Of a stretch of DNA of 8,745 nucleotides, positions 1 to 6,855 are shown piece after piece. Numbering within the stretch: position 1 is the first letter of the stretch; each line of letters opens with the position of its first letter. The notes below the pieces were generated by a model. The model saw nothing but the letters and a program-made list of their open reading frames with translations, was not told the DNA's origin and ran no database searches. The stretch is from DAISLF01 sp964517345 (lineage in GTDB: Bacteria; Patescibacteriota; Gracilibacteria; Peribacterales; Peribacteraceae). The position numbers were made by a program, and so were the translations under genes. Location of the stretch: assembly GCA_964517345.1 (NCBI GenBank), contig CAZFBZ010000055.1, forward strand, positions 1-8,745, written 5' to 3'.

Positions 1-1890
1 GTGAACGGTGACATGACCGACATCACCATTAACCTCATCGACACCCCGGGCCACGTGGACTTCACGGCCGAGGTGGAGCGCTCGCTGCGCGTTCTCGACG
101 GCGGAGTCGTCGTCTTCGACGGTTCCCAGGGTGTCGAGCCGCAGTCCGAGACCGTCTGGCGCCAGGCCGACAAGTACCAGGTTCCGCGTCTCGCCTTCGT
201 GAACAAAATGGACAAGACCGGAGGCGATTTCTACATGTCGCTCGACTCGATCTTCGACCGTCTCTCCAAGAACGCCGTTGCCATCCAGCTGCCGATTGGC
301 GCCGAGAGCGAGTTCTCCGGCATCATCGATATCATCGCCAACAAGGCCTACACCTTCACGGGAAAGATGGGTGAGACCCGCGAGGAGATCCCCATCCCCG
401 AAGACATGAAGAACCAGATCCTCGAGTATCGCCTCTCGCTCATGGAGAAGGTCGCCGAGAACAGCAGCGACGATCTCATGGACAAGTTCCTCCAGAACGG
501 CGCCCTCACCGACCAGGAGCTCCGCGAAGGCATCCGTATCGCCACCTGCAAGAACAAGATCTACCCGGTGCTCTGCGGCTCCTCGCTGCAGAACATGGGC
601 GTGCAGCTCGTTCTCGACGCGGTCGTCGCCTACCTGCCGTCCCCGCTCGACATTCCGCCGCTCAAGGGTAACAACCCCAAGACGGAAGCCGAGGAGAGCC
701 GCAAAGCCTCCAATGACGAGCCGGTCAGCGCGCTTGCCTTCAAGATCGCCACCGACCCGTTCGTCGGTAAGCTGACCTTTATCCGCGTCTACTCCGGCGT
801 GCTCACGTCCGGCAGCTTCGTGCTGAACACCCGCACGGGCAACAAAGAGCGCATCGGGCGCATCGTCCGCCTCCACGCCAACTCCCGCCAGGAGATCGAC
901 AGGATTGAGGCTGGAGACATCGGCGCGGTGATCGGTCTCAAGGACACCCGCACGGGCGACACCATCTGTGACGAAGCCAAGCCGATCCGCCTCGAGAACA
1001 TCACCTTCGCCGAGCCGGTCATCTCGCTCGCGGTCGAGCCCAAGACCAAGGCCGACCAGGAGAAGATGGGCATTGCCCTCCAGAAGCTCACGGAAGAGGA
1101 TCCGACCCTCCGCGTCCGTACCGACGAAGAGACGGGCCAGACGATCCTGTCGGGAATGGGCGAGCTCCACCTGGACATCATCTGCGACCGCATGCGCCGC
1201 GAATTCAAGGTCGAGAGCAACGTCGGTAAGCCCCAGGTCGCCTACCGCGAGACCATCCAGAAGCAGGTCGACCACGAGGAGAAGTACATCAAGCAGTCCG
1301 GCGGCCGCGGTCAGTACGGCCACGTCGTCTTCACGCTCGTCCCGCAGGAGCCGGGCAAGGGCTACGAGTTCGTTGACGAGATCGTCAGCGGACGCATTCC
1401 CCGCGAATTCATCAAGCCGTGCGACCAGGGTTTCCAGGAAGGCATGACGCGCGGCATCCAGGCCGGGTACCCGGTCGTGGACGTGCAGGTGCGTCTTACA
1501 GACGGTTCTTACCATGATGTCGACTCCAACGAATTCGCCTTCAAGATGGCCGCGAGCATGGGTTTCCAGGCTGCCGCCCGGAAGGCCGATCCGGTCATTC
1601 TGGAGCCGATCATGAAGGTCGAAGTTGTCACTCCGGAGCAGTTCTTTGGTGACATCATGGGTGACATCAACTCGCGCCGCGGACTCGTGCTCTCCACGAG
1701 CGATCGCGGCAACGCGAAAGTCGTGAGTGCCAACGTCCCGCTGGCCGAGATGTTCGGTTACGCCACGGACATGCGCAGCATGACCCAGGGCCGTGCCAGC
1801 TACTCCATGGAGCCCAGCCACTACGCCAAGGTGCCCAAGAACAAGGCGGACGAAGTCGTCGCCGCCCGCGCCGGAGTCGTCAATCGCTGA
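1..1890 (+). CDS. fusA: Elongation factor G (EF-G), 5'-truncated by window edge
   Basis: EF-G is the ribosomal translocase GTPase, which uses GTP to move tRNAs and mRNA after peptide transfer and also helps recycle ribosomes in the cytoplasm. Visible are the G3 motif DTPGHVDF (residues 14-21 of the fragment), the G4 motif NKMD (68-71) and a G5-like CGSS (192-195). Domain II follows from about 238, domain III with LSGMGELHLDI (383-393), domain IV with SGGRGQYGHV (433-442), and domain V from about 535 with EPIMKVEV and FGDIMGDINSRRG. The P-loop and switch I lie outside the window: in family members DTPGHVDF sits near residue 88, so about 74 residues are missing and the full protein would be near 700. 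The GTG at position 1 is therefore an internal Val codon, not a start. The stop at 1888-1890 is followed by a terminator. Codons are strongly C/G-ending, as in a highly expressed gene. Confidence 0.98.
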   Translation: MNGDMTDITINLIDTPGHVDFTAEVERSLRVLDGGVVVFDGSQGVEPQSETVWRQADKYQVPRLAFVNKMDKTGGDFYMSLDSIFDRLSKNAVAIQLPIGAESEFSGIIDIIANKAYTFTGKMGETREEIPIPEDMKNQILEYRLSLMEKVAENSSDDLMDKFLQNGALTDQELREGIRIATCKNKIYPVLCGSSLQNMGVQLVLDAVVAYLPSPLDIPPLKGNNPKTEAEESRKASNDEPVSALAFKIATDPFVGKLTFIRVYSGVLTSGSFVLNTRTGNKERIGRIVRLHANSRQEIDRIEAGDIGAVIGLKDTRTGDTICDEAKPIRLENITFAEPVISLAVEPKTKADQEKMGIALQKLTEEDPTLRVRTDEETGQTILSGMGELHLDIICDRMRREFKVESNVGKPQVAYRETIQKQVDHEEKYIKQSGGRGQYGHVVFTLVPQEPGKGYEFVDEIVSGRIPREFIKPCDQGFQEGMTRGIQAGYPVVDVQVRLTDGSYHDVDSNEFAFKMAASMGFQAAARKADPVILEPIMKVEVVTPEQFFGDIMGDINSRRGLVLSTSDRGNAKVVSANVPLAEMFGYATDMRSMTQGRASYSMEPSHYAKVPKNKADEVVAARAGVVNR

Positions 1891-1907
1891 CTATTGTTCT
1901 CAATCGG

Positions 1908-1935
1908 AAAGGCCGTCCTGATCGGGCGGTCTTTT
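1908..1935 (+). terminator. Intrinsic terminator of fusA, possibly bidirectional
   Basis: GGCCGTCC (1911-1918) pairs with GGGCGGTC (1924-1931) across a 5-base loop, allowing two G-U pairs. AAA before the stem can pair into the TTTT that follows it (1932-1935). It starts 18 bases after the fusA stop. The minus-strand gene ends at 1953, so the same hairpin can also stop transcription from that side, where the T tract is only three bases and hence weaker. Confidence 0.8.
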
Positions 1936-1952
1936 CGTGTGATGTGGTGCAT

Positions 1953-3659
1953 TCAGGATCCGGTCTGTGCCGCCTGCTCCTCCAGGCGTTGTGCTTCGAT
2001 GCGCATCAGGGCGATCTCCAGAAGAGTGGCGGGGAACTGGCGCCGGTGACCGCTGTCCATCCCGTAGAACGTGTACTCCCCCATGACGATCGGCGCATCA
2101 TCGCCGAAGCGTGCGTCCTGCGTCGCGCGTTCCTGCATGACCCGCAGGGCAACCCTTGCCACACCCGTCGGCAGGCTCTGCAGGTAGTTCGCCAGTGCCA
2201 CGGATCTCTGTTCCAGAGCGCCATTGATCTTGTTGAACCGACCCGGCGCCATCGCGACAATGCGTGCGTTCACCTCCTGCCGGTCACCGCCCTGCTCCGC
2301 GCAGACCCGGACGTCGGCCAGGAGAATTTGCCGCTGCTCCTCCAGGGCGAACGCGCAGAAATCGAGTAAGCGGGCCGCCTGCTCCGCACCTTCGCGCTCG
2401 ACATCATTGTTGACCGCGGCACGCAGCCGGTTGACGTATTCTGGACGGGCGATCTCCGATAACTCGTGTATATCCGGTGTCAGGCAGGCACGGCCGCGCA
2501 CAATGCGCTCGGCGTGCTCGGACACCCGTGGCTTGTCCAGTGCTGTGGGATCGTGCTCCTCTTCCTCCCGCGCGATGTCGGCGAGCTCCTCGGTGAGTTC
2601 AATCTGCCGGCGTTGCACGCGGCCCTGTTCGATGAGCAGATCCTGCCGTGCCGCCTCCTCGGCCGCCTCCCTGCGGCGTCCGGCGTGCTTTGATACCCGT
2701 TGTCCTGTGCCCTGATACGGGACGGGGGATTGTGTATGACGCACATGGCCGTTGCCGCTGCCGTTGTTGCCATTGGTGAGCTGTTCCTCAATCTGCAGAA
2801 GGCGCTCTTCCGCACGGCGCAGACCGAGTTCGGTCCTCTGTCGCCGGTTCTTCAGCGACTCGCGCTCGGTCTGTCCAGGATCGGCGATGTACGCGGCAAG
2901 CGCATCGATTTCCCGCTCGATTTCCTCCAATCGCAGGTGAATTTCCTCCCAGAAGATCTCCACCGCGATCATGTCGGCTGGCATGTCCCGCAGGATCAGG
3001 CGCGAGGCGAAGTTGGTCATGTCGTCGAGCAGCACCCGCAGATCGGCCACGGCCCTTGCGCGCTCCGCCTCCTTCGCCGTTGGGCCCATCTTCCAGGCAC
3101 TCCGCCACAGAGAGGCAATGCCTGTTCCGATCTGGGTGATGAGGTCACCTGCAGCCTCCGGCTGTATCACAGGTACCGCCTCCAGACGTTCCAGTAGCGC
3201 TATGATCTCGCGCACATCTTCCGGCATGCCCTTCAGGCTGAGTGTCTGCTGGAGCATTCCCGCATTGTTGTCAGTATTGAAAGCCAGCAGGTGGAGCATG
3301 TGTTCCCGCACCTCCCGGGGCCCTTCCGGATAGGGCAGCATGTCCACCATCACCTGTCTGCTATGGCGTGTATCCTCGAGCGCCGGTTCGCGCGGGAAGG
3401 CGAGAGACGGCGTGGTGGGCAGAGCGATGTCCGCCAGCACCTCCGGTTCCACAAGGGCCCCGACGCGTTCGCGGATAGCGGCCAACATGCCGTTCAGGCG
3501 GGCGAGCACCGCAATACAGGTCTCGCGTGCTTCTGCGGCCTGGCGGTTGGCGCGCAGAGCGACGGTTTCGTTGGCGTTGGCGATGATCCGTGTCCCGACC
3601 AGATGGTGGCGGTTGGGGACCAGTGTCGTGGCTTCGGGGGCGGTGGGGGTGGCGTTCAT
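1953..3659 (-). CDS. Hypothetical coiled-coil protein, 568 aa
   Basis: I do not recognise this family. The protein is soluble-looking: no signal peptide and no membrane segment. It is mostly helical and charged. Residues about 233-295 (rich in E, R and L) and about 325-370 (rich in E, R, A and Q) have heptad-like spacing and probably form coiled coils. They are separated by a flexible Gly/Asn linker (about 296-325, including NGNNGSGNG). The N-terminal third (1-230) is helical with a Pro-rich stretch at 71-112 (EPEVLADIALPTTPSLAFPR, then MLPYPEGPREV). The C-terminal third (380-568) is also helical and carries three of the four cysteines (392, 435, 453; the fourth is 48). The ATG at 3659 is chosen because a TTGACA/TAGCGT promoter ends six bases before it. 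The gene lies 94 bases downstream of the HtrA-like gene on the same strand and converges on fusA. A structural or scaffolding role is possible but is only inference. Confidence 0.85.
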   Translation of the reverse strand: MNATPTAPEATTLVPNRHHLVGTRIIANANETVALRANRQAAEARETCIAVLARLNGMLAAIRERVGALVEPEVLADIALPTTPSLAFPREPALEDTRHSRQVMVDMLPYPEGPREVREHMLHLLAFNTDNNAGMLQQTLSLKGMPEDVREIIALLERLEAVPVIQPEAAGDLITQIGTGIASLWRSAWKMGPTAKEAERARAVADLRVLLDDMTNFASRLILRDMPADMIAVEIFWEEIHLRLEEIEREIDALAAYIADPGQTERESLKNRRQRTELGLRRAEERLLQIEEQLTNGNNGSGNGHVRHTQSPVPYQGTGQRVSKHAGRRREAAEEAARQDLLIEQGRVQRRQIELTEELADIAREEEEHDPTALDKPRVSEHAERIVRGRACLTPDIHELSEIARPEYVNRLRAAVNNDVEREGAEQAARLLDFCAFALEEQRQILLADVRVCAEQGGDRQEVNARIVAMAPGRFNKINGALEQRSVALANYLQSLPTGVARVALRVMQERATQDARFGDDAPIVMGEYTFYGMDSGHRRQFPATLLEIALMRIEAQRLEEQAAQTGS

Positions 3660-3665
3660 AGAGAT

Positions 3666-3693
3666 ACGCTACTGGCTTTCTTTTTTTTGTCAA
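3666..3693 (-). promoter_or_regulatory. Promoter of the 568-aa gene, predicted leaderless
   Basis: Read on the minus strand, a consensus -35 TTGACA (3693-3688) is followed after 16 bases by TAGCGT (3671-3666), which fits a TANNNT -10. Six bases separate it from the ATG at 3659, so transcription should begin at or next to the start codon. No Shine-Dalgarno sequence is present. The spacer is an A-rich run. Confidence 0.6.
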
Positions 3694-3753
3694 AAACAGG
3701 ACACGGCGACCCCTCATCCTCTCTTTTTAGAGCCAAAATCACCATTGCTGAGC

Positions 3754-4971
3754 TTACGATTCTGTCCGTTCCTGCAGCGTCACATTCAGGGTTTTGCGCT
3801 CTCCGCCCTGCAGGACAAGCAAATTCAGGACGCTGCCAGGCTTCTTTCGTTGCACGATGGTGGCCAGGGAGATGTCTTCGGTCAGCTTGATACTGTCTGC
3901 CTCCAGCACAATATCGCCCTCACGCAGACCTGCCTTGGCGGCGGGGGATCCCGGGACGATGGCCGGCTCACCCGGACCAGTCCCGCCGATGACCAGCACG
4001 CCGTAGTCGCTTCCCAGCTTCTGCGCTGCCTGTAGGTCGGCTGTCACCTGCACGTAGCGCACGCCCAGGTAGGGGCGCACGATGCGGCCGAACTCTTTGT
4101 AGCTGTCGAGCACGAGTCTGAGATCCACGGCGGGAATTGCGAAGGACACGTTCTGTGCATCGCCGCCCGCAACGGCCGTACTCATGCCGACGACCTGGCC
4201 CCGCAGGTCGATCAGAGGCCCGCCCGAGTTGCCCTGATTGATGGCCGCGTCTGTCTGAATAATGCTTTGGAGCTGCTCGGTTTCGCCACCGAAGAGACCA
4301 CCCGCCACGATCGTCCGTTGCAGGCCCGAAATCACGCCTACGCTGACGGTATTCCGGAATTCGCCCAGCGTGTTGCCGATGGCAATGACAGGCTGTCCCA
4401 GCAACGGTTGCGCGCGCTCCGAGAGCAAGAGTGCCGTGTATCCGGTGCCGCTGACCTTCAGGAGTGCAACATCGTTGGATGGATCGCGGCCAGCCACGAC
4501 GGCGCTCAGACGGCGTCCGTCGTTGAGGAAGACCGTGTACTCCGCGTCCGGATCATCCACAACGTGCTTGTTGGTCATCAGCAGGCCGTCCTGGCTTACG
4601 AAGAAGGCCGTTCCTCCGCCGATTTCGCGCTTCTCGGTGCCTCGGGTGTAGCCAGCCAGCCCCCCGAACGATTGTTCGATCACGGGAATATCTTTGGAAA
4701 TGATCACACTGGCGACTGCTGCGTTGGCGCGCGATGCGACCTGTACGACCGGCGAATCCTCCGGATTCAGATCTGCGGGAGCGGGCCCTCCGAGAAAGCG
4801 TGGTGTACGCACGGATCCGTACTCAGCCGGTGCCGACGATGAGCTATTCTGGAGGGCTGGAACTGTTGCCCACGGTGCGACAGGCGTAAATGCGATCAGC
4901 GTTACCGCCGACACGACGGCTGACGTCAGGGCGGACAAGCCGACGACCTGAAAAAGAGAGGCTTTGGTCAT
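3754..4971 (-). CDS. HtrA/DegP-like serine protease with PDZ domain, membrane-anchored
   Basis: A trypsin-like (S1C) protease acting outside the cytoplasmic membrane, the family that degrades misfolded envelope proteins. Taking the ATG at 4971, the protein has 405 residues. Residues 5-33 form one hydrophobic segment (FQVVGLSALTSAVVSAVTLI), an uncleaved anchor or signal peptide, followed by a Ser/Ala/Pro-rich linker (42-75). The protease domain shows the catalytic triad His136 (in TNKHVV), Asp167 (in SNDVALLKV) and Ser249 (in QGNSGGPLI). A single PDZ domain follows at about 303-402, with PGSPAAKAGLREGDIVL at 340-356. The anchored, one-PDZ layout resembles DegS or HtrA/YkdA more than two-PDZ DegP. 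The open frame runs upstream to 5055, but the region 4978-5055 looks like promoter. AGGGA (4986-4982 on the minus strand) is 2 bases from the ATG at 4977 and 8 bases from the one at 4971, so 4971 is preferred. It is transcribed away from the small gene at 5128. Confidence 0.95.
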   Translation of the reverse strand: MTKASLFQVVGLSALTSAVVSAVTLIAFTPVAPWATVPALQNSSSSAPAEYGSVRTPRFLGGPAPADLNPEDSPVVQVASRANAAVASVIISKDIPVIEQSFGGLAGYTRGTEKREIGGGTAFFVSQDGLLMTNKHVVDDPDAEYTVFLNDGRRLSAVVAGRDPSNDVALLKVSGTGYTALLLSERAQPLLGQPVIAIGNTLGEFRNTVSVGVISGLQRTIVAGGLFGGETEQLQSIIQTDAAINQGNSGGPLIDLRGQVVGMSTAVAGGDAQNVSFAIPAVDLRLVLDSYKEFGRIVRPYLGVRYVQVTADLQAAQKLGSDYGVLVIGGTGPGEPAIVPGSPAAKAGLREGDIVLEADSIKLTEDISLATIVQRKKPGSVLNLLVLQGGERKTLNVTLQERTES

Positions 4972-4978
4972 GGTCATA

Positions 4979-5003
4979 ATCCCTGGGGAACATTTCAAGT
5001 ATA
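4979..5003 (-). promoter_or_regulatory. -10 element and Shine-Dalgarno site of the HtrA-like gene
   Basis: On the minus strand TATACT (5003-4998) matches the -10 consensus at five of six bases; I find no good -35. A start near 4991 would leave a leader of about 20 bases holding AGGGA (4986-4982) at 8-base spacing from the ATG at 4971. This is the only gene in the window with a convincing ribosome binding site. Confidence 0.5.
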
Positions 5004-5055
5004 ACCCTGGGCGGCTCTTGGGTGCATCACATTTATGCCTTTCCTCAAAATACAC

Positions 5056-5075
5056 CGTAGTATCGTATTACTACG
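5056..5075. promoter_or_regulatory. Perfect dyad (7 + 6 + 7), candidate operator
   Basis: CGTAGTA (5056-5062) and TACTACG (5069-5075) are exact inverted repeats around TCGTAT. The right arm ends one base before the TTGACA -35 element at 5076. The dyad lies between the two divergent promoters. The binding protein is unknown; it could act on either gene. Confidence 0.45.
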
Positions 5076-5103
5076 TTGACACGGACGGACGATGTCCTAT
5101 CCT
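5076..5103 (+). promoter_or_regulatory. Promoter of the small gene and yerC
   Basis: Consensus TTGACA (5076-5081), a 16-base spacer, then TATCCT (5098-5103), which matches TATAAT at four of six positions. Transcription would begin near 5110, placing the ATG at 5128 about 18 bases downstream. An alternative ATG at 5092 lies inside this promoter and would be excluded if the promoter is used. Confidence 0.6.
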
Positions 5104-5127
5104 ATCCGCCCTTTCCCCTCCACTCGC

Positions 5128-5358
5128 ATGTCCGCCAAAGGTCTCCGACTCCCCGATGTCTCCGGTCTCGAAGGCCGTGCCGCCTCGGCCGTTGCCGAAC
5201 TTTGTGGAAAAAATGCTCAGCTCGATGAAAAGCAGTTGCGTAGTCACGCCGAACGCATGCTCGAAGTGCTGGATGCACAAAGTGAGTTCGCTGGAAGAGA
5301 GGGCGACGAGGCAGCCGAAGCTGCGCGTATCGTCCGTTCAGCTCTTCATGAGCGCTGA
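5128..5358 (+). CDS. Small hypothetical protein, 76 aa
   Basis: A short charged protein with no recognised domain. It is Ala/Glu/Arg-rich and probably mostly helical (residues about 14-75), with one Cys and no membrane segment. Support comes from a consensus-like promoter directly upstream, codon choice like that of the neighbours (GCC, CTC, GAA), and its position 37 bases ahead of yerC on the same strand. The frame opens at 5092, but that ATG falls inside the promoter, so 5128 is preferred. No Shine-Dalgarno site is visible. A longer reading frame overlapping it in another phase looks like a shadow. It may be co-transcribed with yerC. Confidence 0.6.
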   Translation: MSAKGLRLPDVSGLEGRAASAVAELCGKNAQLDEKQLRSHAERMLEVLDAQSEFAGREGDEAAEAARIVRSALHER

Positions 5359-5362
5359 TCTG

Positions 5363-5378
5363 GTGAAGCACGCTTCAC
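5363..5378 (+). repeat. Small hairpin before yerC
   Basis: GTGAAG and CTTCAC (6-bp stem) flank the loop CACG, between the stop of the small gene and the yerC start. There is no T tract, so it is not a normal terminator. It could protect an RNA end or be chance. Confidence 0.35.
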
Positions 5379-5383
5379 TCCGG

Positions 5384-5389
5384 TAGAGT
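5384..5389 (+). promoter_or_regulatory. -10-like element six bases before yerC ATG
   Basis: TAGAGT fits TANNNT and is followed by CGGGCA and then the ATG, so a transcript from it would be leaderless. The upstream -35 region (around 5361-5366) is poor. Read-through from the promoter at 5076 is the alternative. Confidence 0.4.
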
Positions 5390-5395
5390 CGGGCA

Positions 5396-5710
5396 ATGCC
5401 GACCCGCAAGAATTTCACCGAAGATACGTACAAGCGCGACCCGTGGTTTAAGGCCCTCTGTTCTGCTCTCACCGAATGCAAGACAGAGGAAGAAATGGCC
5501 GAATTACTGCGTGATGTCGGCACATTGAGTGAATTGCAGGCATGGAGCGAGCGTCTCGAAGTCGCCCGCCAGCTCTCCGGGGGCTTTAGTTATCGCGAAG
5601 TGGCTAAGAATACGGGGGCGAGTACCACCACGGTAACGCGCGTTGCCCGTTTCATCCAGAACGGCACGGGCGGCTATCGCCGCTTTCTGAAAGGCGTCAG
5701 GAAGCCCTGA
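5396..5710 (+). CDS. yerC: YerC/YecD-family TrpR-like DNA-binding regulator, 104 aa
   Basis: Small all-helical protein of the Trp-repressor superfamily, YerC/YecD branch; the length equals that of Bacillus YerC as I remember it. Diagnostic features are the N-terminal WFKALCSALTECKTEEEMAE (17-36), the DVGTLSELQAWSERLEVARQL helix region (40-60), and a helix-turn-helix at about 64-88 (SYREVAKNTGASTTTVTRVARF), where the second helix should enter the DNA major groove. A basic tail (RRFLKGVRKP) ends the protein. Its targets are not known from sequence. No tryptophan gene is in the window, and whether it senses tryptophan cannot be told. The ATG follows a TAGAGT hexamer by six bases without a Shine-Dalgarno site. 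It lies 37 bases after the 76-aa gene and may share its promoter. Confidence 0.93.
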   Translation: MPTRKNFTEDTYKRDPWFKALCSALTECKTEEEMAELLRDVGTLSELQAWSERLEVARQLSGGFSYREVAKNTGASTTTVTRVARFIQNGTGGYRRFLKGVRKP

Positions 5711-5752
5711 GTGCGCTCTCCATGCGGCAGTGTTTTGGTAAATTACATAACG

Positions 5753-5777
5753 ACACAGTTCCTATCGCGCACTGTGT
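5753..5777. promoter_or_regulatory. Inverted repeat over the ribD -35 region
   Basis: ACACAGT (5753-5759) and ACTGTGT (5771-5777) are a perfect 7-bp inverted repeat with an 11-base centre. The right arm covers the place where a -35 element for TACAAT (5791) would sit. It could be a repressor or activator site; it resembles no operator I can name. Confidence 0.35.
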
Positions 5778-5790
5778 TGTCGATTGAGGC

Positions 5791-5796
5791 TACAAT
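5791..5796 (+). promoter_or_regulatory. -10 element of ribD, predicted leaderless
   Basis: TACAAT matches the -10 consensus at five of six bases and stands exactly six bases before the ATG at 5803. No Shine-Dalgarno sequence is present. The -35 region is weak and overlaps the inverted repeat at 5753-5777. Confidence 0.55.
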
Positions 5797-5802
5797 GCCT
5801 CC

Positions 5803-6855
5803 ATGCCACAAGAGGTCTTCATGCATCGTTGTCTGGAACTTGCCGCACTCGGCCGCGGGTTTGTTGGCAATGGCGCGCTCGTCGGAGCGGTGCTTGTTCG
5901 TGACAAAAAGATCGTCGCTGACGGATATTATAGTATGTACGGTAGTTCGCATGCAGAGCGACAGTTACTAGAAAAATTTGATCACAAAATAAGATCAACA
6001 GACACGCTCTATGTAAATCTGGAGCCCTGCTGCCCGGGACCGGATAAAAAAAATCCGCCGTGCACAGACATCCTCATTGAGCGGGGCATCAGACATGTCG
6101 TCATTGGCATGACCGATCCAGACCCGCGCGTAGCCGGGAAGGGGATGGAGCTGCTTCGTGCACAGGGCGTCACCGTCGAAGGACCGTTTCTTCGCGCCCA
6201 GTGCGAGTATCTGAACCGGGGCTACGTCTCACTGCGGCGTCGCCAGCGTCCATGGATTATCATGAAGTCCGCCCGTGCGCTGGATGGCACGATCTGCAAC
6301 GCGGATGGAACGACCAAGAAGATCACCAGTCCGGAGCAGGACGCCTGGTCGCACACATTTCTGCGTGCCCGTGTTGATGCAATTCTCGTCGGCGTGCATA
6401 CGATCGAAGTCGATAATCCAATTTTGAATACAAGACTTGTTCAAAAAAAATCTGATAATTCTAATTCAGCCCTGAAATCAGAAGATAAAAAAATGAATAC
6501 AAATATTGATCAATACTCCCCAAAACGCATCATTCTCGACCCGCATCTGCGTGTTCCGCTGACCGCAAAGGTCGTCACTGACGCTCGGAACAGTTCGACA
6601 ATGATCCTCACATCAGGCGCAGCCGCGCACTCGGAGTCTGCAAAGATGAATGATCTCCAGAGCAGAGGAGTCGACGTCCGGGTTCTGTCGGTCATCGATG
6701 GTCGTTTCGACTGGAACGCCCTCTGGAAAGAGCTCATCACTCCATCCGGTGACTATCACGGCATCGCCAGCCTCCTCGTGGAAGGAGGGCAGCGAACCTG
6801 GGACGCGTTCAAGACCGCAGGGTTCGTGGATGAAGAGGTCACACTGATGGGCTGA
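5803..6855 (+). CDS. ribD: RibD-like riboflavin deaminase/reductase, C-terminally truncated
   Basis: Bifunctional RibD deaminates the pyrimidine made from GTP by RibA and then reduces its ribosyl side chain, two early steps of riboflavin synthesis. Deaminase domain, residues 1-145: zinc and catalytic motif His50-Ala-Glu52, then EPC (Cys76) and PPC (Cys87). The Cys-Cys spacing is 11, against 9 in E. coli RibD as I recall, and the usual PNPxVG loop reads GNGALVG. Reductase domain, from about 150: KSARALDG (155-162), ITSPEQ, LRARVDAILVGVHTIEVDNPIL (187-208), PKRIILDP (240-247), LLVEGGQRTWDAF (324-336). The protein ends at FVDEEVTLMG, just where the family continues (VDE, then APKLLG), so about 40-55 residues are missing. 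The 350-residue length hides this because an extra lysine/asparagine-rich segment (about 213-238) is inserted. The start aligns with known RibD N-termini and the -10 element. Activity of the reductase half is uncertain. Confidence 0.88.
   Translation: MPQEVFMHRCLELAALGRGFVGNGALVGAVLVRDKKIVADGYYSMYGSSHAERQLLEKFDHKIRSTDTLYVNLEPCCPGPDKKNPPCTDILIERGIRHVVIGMTDPDPRVAGKGMELLRAQGVTVEGPFLRAQCEYLNRGYVSLRRRQRPWIIMKSARALDGTICNADGTTKKITSPEQDAWSHTFLRARVDAILVGVHTIEVDNPILNTRLVQKKSDNSNSALKSEDKKMNTNIDQYSPKRIILDPHLRVPLTAKVVTDARNSSTMILTSGAAAHSESAKMNDLQSRGVDVRVLSVIDGRFDWNALWKELITPSGDYHGIASLLVEGGQRTWDAFKTAGFVDEEVTLMG
6415..6525 (+). other. AT-rich island inside ribD
   Basis: The 100 bases 6421-6520 contain 26 G or C, against well over half in the surrounding sequence. 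In frame it encodes a polar, lysine/asparagine/serine-rich stretch (SDNSNSALKSEDKKMNTNID) at a surface loop where RibD proteins normally have a few residues. A smaller AT-rich patch is at about 5970-6020. It may be an expanded loop or a trace of foreign DNA. Confidence 0.7.

Noticed and set aside
1..3. GTG at position 1 as the fusA start
   Set aside because: The G3 motif DTPGHVDF follows after 13 residues, while EF-G has about 87 residues before it; the gene clearly begins outside the window.
968..1447. 159-aa Arg/Ser-rich frame inside fusA
   Set aside because: It is in another frame of a strongly conserved gene; the Arg/Ser/Pro composition is what GC-rich codons give when read out of phase.
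3660..3753. Terminator after the HtrA-like gene
   Set aside because: Only an AT-only TTTTT/AAAAA pairing and a weak CTCT/AGAG hairpin are present; no GC-rich stem with a T tract, so read-through into the 568-aa gene is possible.
4972..5055. Upstream extension of the HtrA-like gene to the ATG at 5055
   Set aside because: It would add a polar stretch before the membrane segment and cover the TATACT -10 and the AGGGA site that fit a start at 4971.
5092..5127. ATG at 5092 as start of the small gene
   Set aside because: It lies inside the TTGACA/TATCCT promoter, upstream of the predicted transcript start.
4964..5386. 140-aa plus-strand frame over the divergent promoter
   Set aside because: It runs through promoter elements and out of phase with the 76-aa gene; the Ser/Pro/Val-rich composition looks like a shadow.
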